Below are positions 60,389-64,000 of a stretch of DNA of 64,000 nt, piece by piece (the stretch's first letter is position 1; every line of letters starts with the position of its first letter). The DNA comes from Psoroptes ovis. Lineage: Eukaryota > Arthropoda > Arachnida > Sarcoptiformes > Psoroptidae. The position numbers and the translations under genes were made by a program. The stretch spans positions 62,001-126,000 of the forward strand of contig PQWQ01000011.1 in the NCBI GenBank assembly GCA_002943765.1, given 5' to 3'. The notes below the pieces were generated by a model. It did no database searches, had not been told where the DNA came from, and saw only the letters and a list, made by a program, of their open reading frames with translations.

Positions 60389-63300
60389 ATATATAGCCAT
60401 TTAGTTTATGATCTATGCGTATGCCATGCTTCTACTTTGATTCATTGTTAATTCATACATTTTTCTTTTTTTTTTTTTGACAAAATTCAAAACGATTCAC
60501 AACCACAACCATTGAAACCATTGCCACCATTACCGCTGCGCCATCACTGCTACCAAAATTGTTGTGTGATTTGTATTTTTATTCCATTTCTTCTCAAATG
60601 ATACAAAAGAATATAACAATTCAATGGTACGATCATGAAATTGAAAAATTTTGTTCAATATATTCACACAGAATCAAAACAAATACACACACATAATAAT
60701 CGGCTGTTATATTATTCTCTTGATTCGGTCAAATCAAATTCAACATATACTTGCAAAAAAAAACGAGAGAATTTCCTTATATTTTTTTTCCATCATTCAT
60801 TTTTCATTTATTCATTCATTTTATTTTGGTGGTAATTATTTGTAGAATAGAATATTTGTTGTATTATATTCATATAATGTTTTGAGACTTTTGAATAATT
60901 TTTTTTTTCAATGAAGTTTCAAAGTTTGTAATTTTATCCAAAATCAATATTCAATAATTTATGATCAATTTTTTTCGGTATTTTTATGTGAAAAATCAAA
61001 AAATTATTATCATCATCATTATCAATATTCAATCAATCAATATTTATCAAATTGATTGTCATCGAAAAATAAAAGAAATTATTTGTTTTCTCTTCTTAAA
61101 CAAATATTCAAAATTTTGTTTATTTCAGCAAAATAAGAATTTGAATGGAAGAAAAATCTGAATCAAAATAATGGAATTTCAAACAACAACAGCAACAGCA
61201 ATTTCCAATAATTTTTAATCAATCAATGATTGAATTTCAATGAATGAATTTTCACTGCATTTTTTGTTTCATTTTCCTCATTCTTCATCATCATCATCAT
61301 CATTATCAAAGAAATCTGATCAACGAGCCAAAAATGAAATAATGAAAATAATAATAATCGGTGAAATTAACTTTTTTTTGTTCTTTTGACATATTTTATT
61401 CATTCATTTATTATTTGTGATTCATTGAAATTTTCGCTTGAAATTGATTAAAATTCATGGAATTTTTATTTTTTATTTTTTTTCTTGCATTTTTCCGTGT
61501 CTATGTGTAATCACATGAACAACAACAACAACAAAACCGACAATTTCAACAACAATAACGGCAACGTAAAGAAAAATTTGAATAATTTTCATATTTGTAT
61601 TTTGTTTTCGAAAACGGTACACATTGAATTCCAACCTAATTTAAAGGTAAATAATATCATTATTATTATCATAAAAATAATAATTTAAATTTTTCAAATT
61701 ACTAATTTCAAATGATTACTATCATAACTATTATTATCATGCCAAAAATATGATTGAATTTTGAATTTTTTTCCTACCATTATTCACAGACATATTTTCA
61801 AAATATTGTTCATATTCAATGAAAATATAAAAGAATATCTGTGTGATATATACGAAATTCTGATCACATATTTTTTTTAAATTCAAAATTGTTACAACGA
61901 TTATTGCTCTCATTTGTTGTATGAAATTTTATTCATAAAAAAAAATTTTTTTATTTGAAAATTTGTAATTATTATCATTATGTATAATGTAATCAATTTA
62001 GAATATCGTAATAATAATAATGATGACGATGATCATAGGTTTGTGAGGAATTAGTGATTATTTTTCTTCTTCCTATAAATTCAATGGAAATTTCATGCTT
62101 CTGTCGATCAAAGCTGAATTGAGGTTTAATTATTTTAATTTTCAATTGAAAATAATGAAAAACTTTGAAAATTCAACAATGAGTTTTCGCATTATTCTTT
62201 TCATTTATTGACCAAATGCGCAATTGTAAACCATGTGGACAAATGAAAGATGTGAAAAATTTTCGATTAAATTTTTCATCTCTTATCATAATTTAATTTC
62301 ATTTCATTGATTGCTGGCAAAATTATTTCAAAATTGTTTCAACTTGAACTATTCTTTATTCTTTACCTTAATTTAATTTTTCAATAGCACAGACATTGAG
62401 CCCTTTTGCTTGAAGGTACGAAATTGTGTTTGTTTTAAAAATTTATTCTATTTTTAATTTATTTTATTTTTCACTCAAGTTTCAATTTCAATCCAATATT
62501 TTTGTTATTGTTTTCAAAAACAAAAATTTAAATTGATAAAATGAAATGAAACAGAAATAATTTTGAAGTTTAAAATTTCTAAGTGAATTTTTTTTTCAGA
62601 AAAACTTTTGCAAAATTCCGCCTATACAATCATAAAACAACTTAATGGAAGCTAAATATTGGTAAAAAACAAATCTAAAAAAATCGATTTAACATAATAA
62701 CATCAGAGATGCTTGATGATAGTGAATGTAGTGTACTCTGTGTGTATACACGTTAATAGTAATAATCAAAGTAATGATAAAAAATAAAAATTAATTGAAA
62801 TTGACATTTGGCAAAAGTAAAGCAGGAGAAGAATAAGAAAACATTGAAACTTATTTAAATACAAAACACAGAAATAAATAAAAATTCAACTAAATTTTCA
62901 TTGAATAATTTATTCTTTTGTTATCATTAGATAATTTGAATTTAAATTTGTATTTGAATCGAATAAAGAAAAGAAATCATATGTTACATTGATTTGGTAA
63001 TTCTTTTTTTATTTTACGAAAGAAGTATTTCAAAGTTTTCTCAATGCTCCTGGTGAATGGAAGAATTTTTTCTTTTTTTTCGATTCGATTGTAATGTTAA
63101 CTTGACATGCACAACGATTGTTTGATGTTTGATTAAATGATTGAATTTCATTTCTGGTATTTTTTTTCTAGGTTAACAAGAGAAGAATAAAAAAAAAGAT
63201 AAAAAATGTTCCTGGTAAAAATCATGTGAACCATTTTTTCTTTTTAATCCGATAAATTTCAATGAATTTAAATGAATTTTCAATTTATTTTCTATCATCA

Positions 63301-64000
63301 TCATTATTCCATACCAAATTGAAAATAGTATTCAAATTGTATTTGAATTATTTTTGAAAAAATCAGAAAAAAACTTCTTCCAGCTCAAATGTATTGAAAT
63401 AGTTGAACAAGAATTAAATTAGTTGCCTGTAATTTGTTCATTTTAATATTTTATTTCGATCACAAAATTGGAATCGAAATAAAAAGTTTCATTCAAAATA
63501 TTGAAATTAAAATTTATTTTTTCATATATGAATTGAATATTCAAAATTAAAATAATTTTAATTTTATACTATTTTTTCGTTGAAATTTAATCAATTTAAT
63601 TAATATTTATATTTTTATGCATCGTGCATTTTGTGAAAAAAAAAGAAATTTCCTGTTTAAAAAACAATTGACGGAAATAGTAGAATGAAAGAAAAACAAT
63701 TTTCAATTTGAAATTTTCTAGAAACAGATGAAACAAACAAACAAACAAAAACAAAACAAAGCGAAACTTTGTTTCACACATTTATTTTTTTCATATTAAT
63801 TTATGTATTACAATTATTTATTATTTAATAAAATTCAATTTTTCGATATATATAACAAGCATATAATGGAAACGGGAATCAAATTACAAGAAATTTTTTT
63901 TTACAAGTTTTAATTAAAAAAGTTTTGATATCAAAAAAAAAAGTTTTTAGTATGATGAATGTAATTTCTTTTTTTGACAAATAAAATTATTAAATGCCAA
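60389..64000. other. Right-hand intergenic region
   Basis: 3.6 kb of AT-rich DNA with no convincing gene. The frame at 61485-61688 carries an Asn-rich stretch next to a splice-donor-like AAAG|GTAAAT, but it begins at a non-ATG codon and could not be linked to any other exon. It may be intronic to a gene outside the window. Confidence 0.5.

Noticed and set aside
61485..61646. Possible Asn-rich exon ending in AAAG|GTAAAT
   Set aside because: The nearest downstream exon-like segment (62388-62415, between TCAATAG and GTACGA) would introduce an immediate stop in the needed frame, and no coding partner was found.

Overview
The window is eukaryotic, strongly AT-rich chromosomal DNA. Genes are split by GT-AG introns, many coding exons carry long Asn, Gln, Asp or Ser tracts, and the protein set is arthropod: a chitin deacetylase, Abl with an F-actin-binding tail, and an ion-transport-peptide/CHH neurohormone. 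My inference is a small-genome chelicerate, most like an astigmatid mite such as a Dermatophagoides-type dust mite. No rRNA or mtDNA marker is present to prove this.

I recognise ten protein-coding genes. Left part: a five-exon chitin deacetylase of the CDA5 type (1504-14586, +), with a 7.8 kb first intron; a single-exon helical, possibly spectrin-repeat-like protein (16324-16884, +); and a two-exon acidic nuclear-type protein (17212-18164, -), weakly reminiscent of the ZC3H13/Flacc C-terminal region. Middle part: the Abl tyrosine kinase in five exons (20155-29736, +); a BPHL/valacyclovir-hydrolase-like serine hydrolase (30375-31297, -); an intronless ITP/CHH-family prohormone (32950-33384, +); the large subunit of replication factor C (33743-36379, -), which seems to lack the usual BRCT domain; and a coiled-coil plus PDZ protein (38309-39841, -). 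Right part: TMEM198 with a long low-complexity N-terminus (48517-51819, +) and a METTL27-like methyltransferase (52814-57596, -).

The genes are not an operon or a functional cluster. They cover signalling (Abl, TMEM198, ITP), cuticle or matrix chitin modification (CDA), DNA replication (RFC1) and metabolism (BPHL, METTL27-like). Several neighbours are convergent, and the candidate polyadenylation signals of two pairs (Abl/BPHL and ITP/RFC1) lie about 10-35 bp apart. Other neighbours are divergent across 1.7-8.7 kb.

The clearest mobile element is a degenerate Tc1/mariner-type transposon at 59114-60386. It has 22 bp terminal inverted repeats and a TA target duplication, and its base composition is visibly more balanced than its surroundings. 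The remaining intergenic DNA and long introns are AT-rich, with microsatellites and homopolymers. I saw no tRNA, rRNA, known microRNA or CRISPR array. I did not find a convincing new multi-gene system. The most interesting points are the BRCT-less RFC1, a catalytic-motif substitution in the chitin deacetylase, the intronless amidatable ITP peptide, and the intact-ended but decayed transposon.
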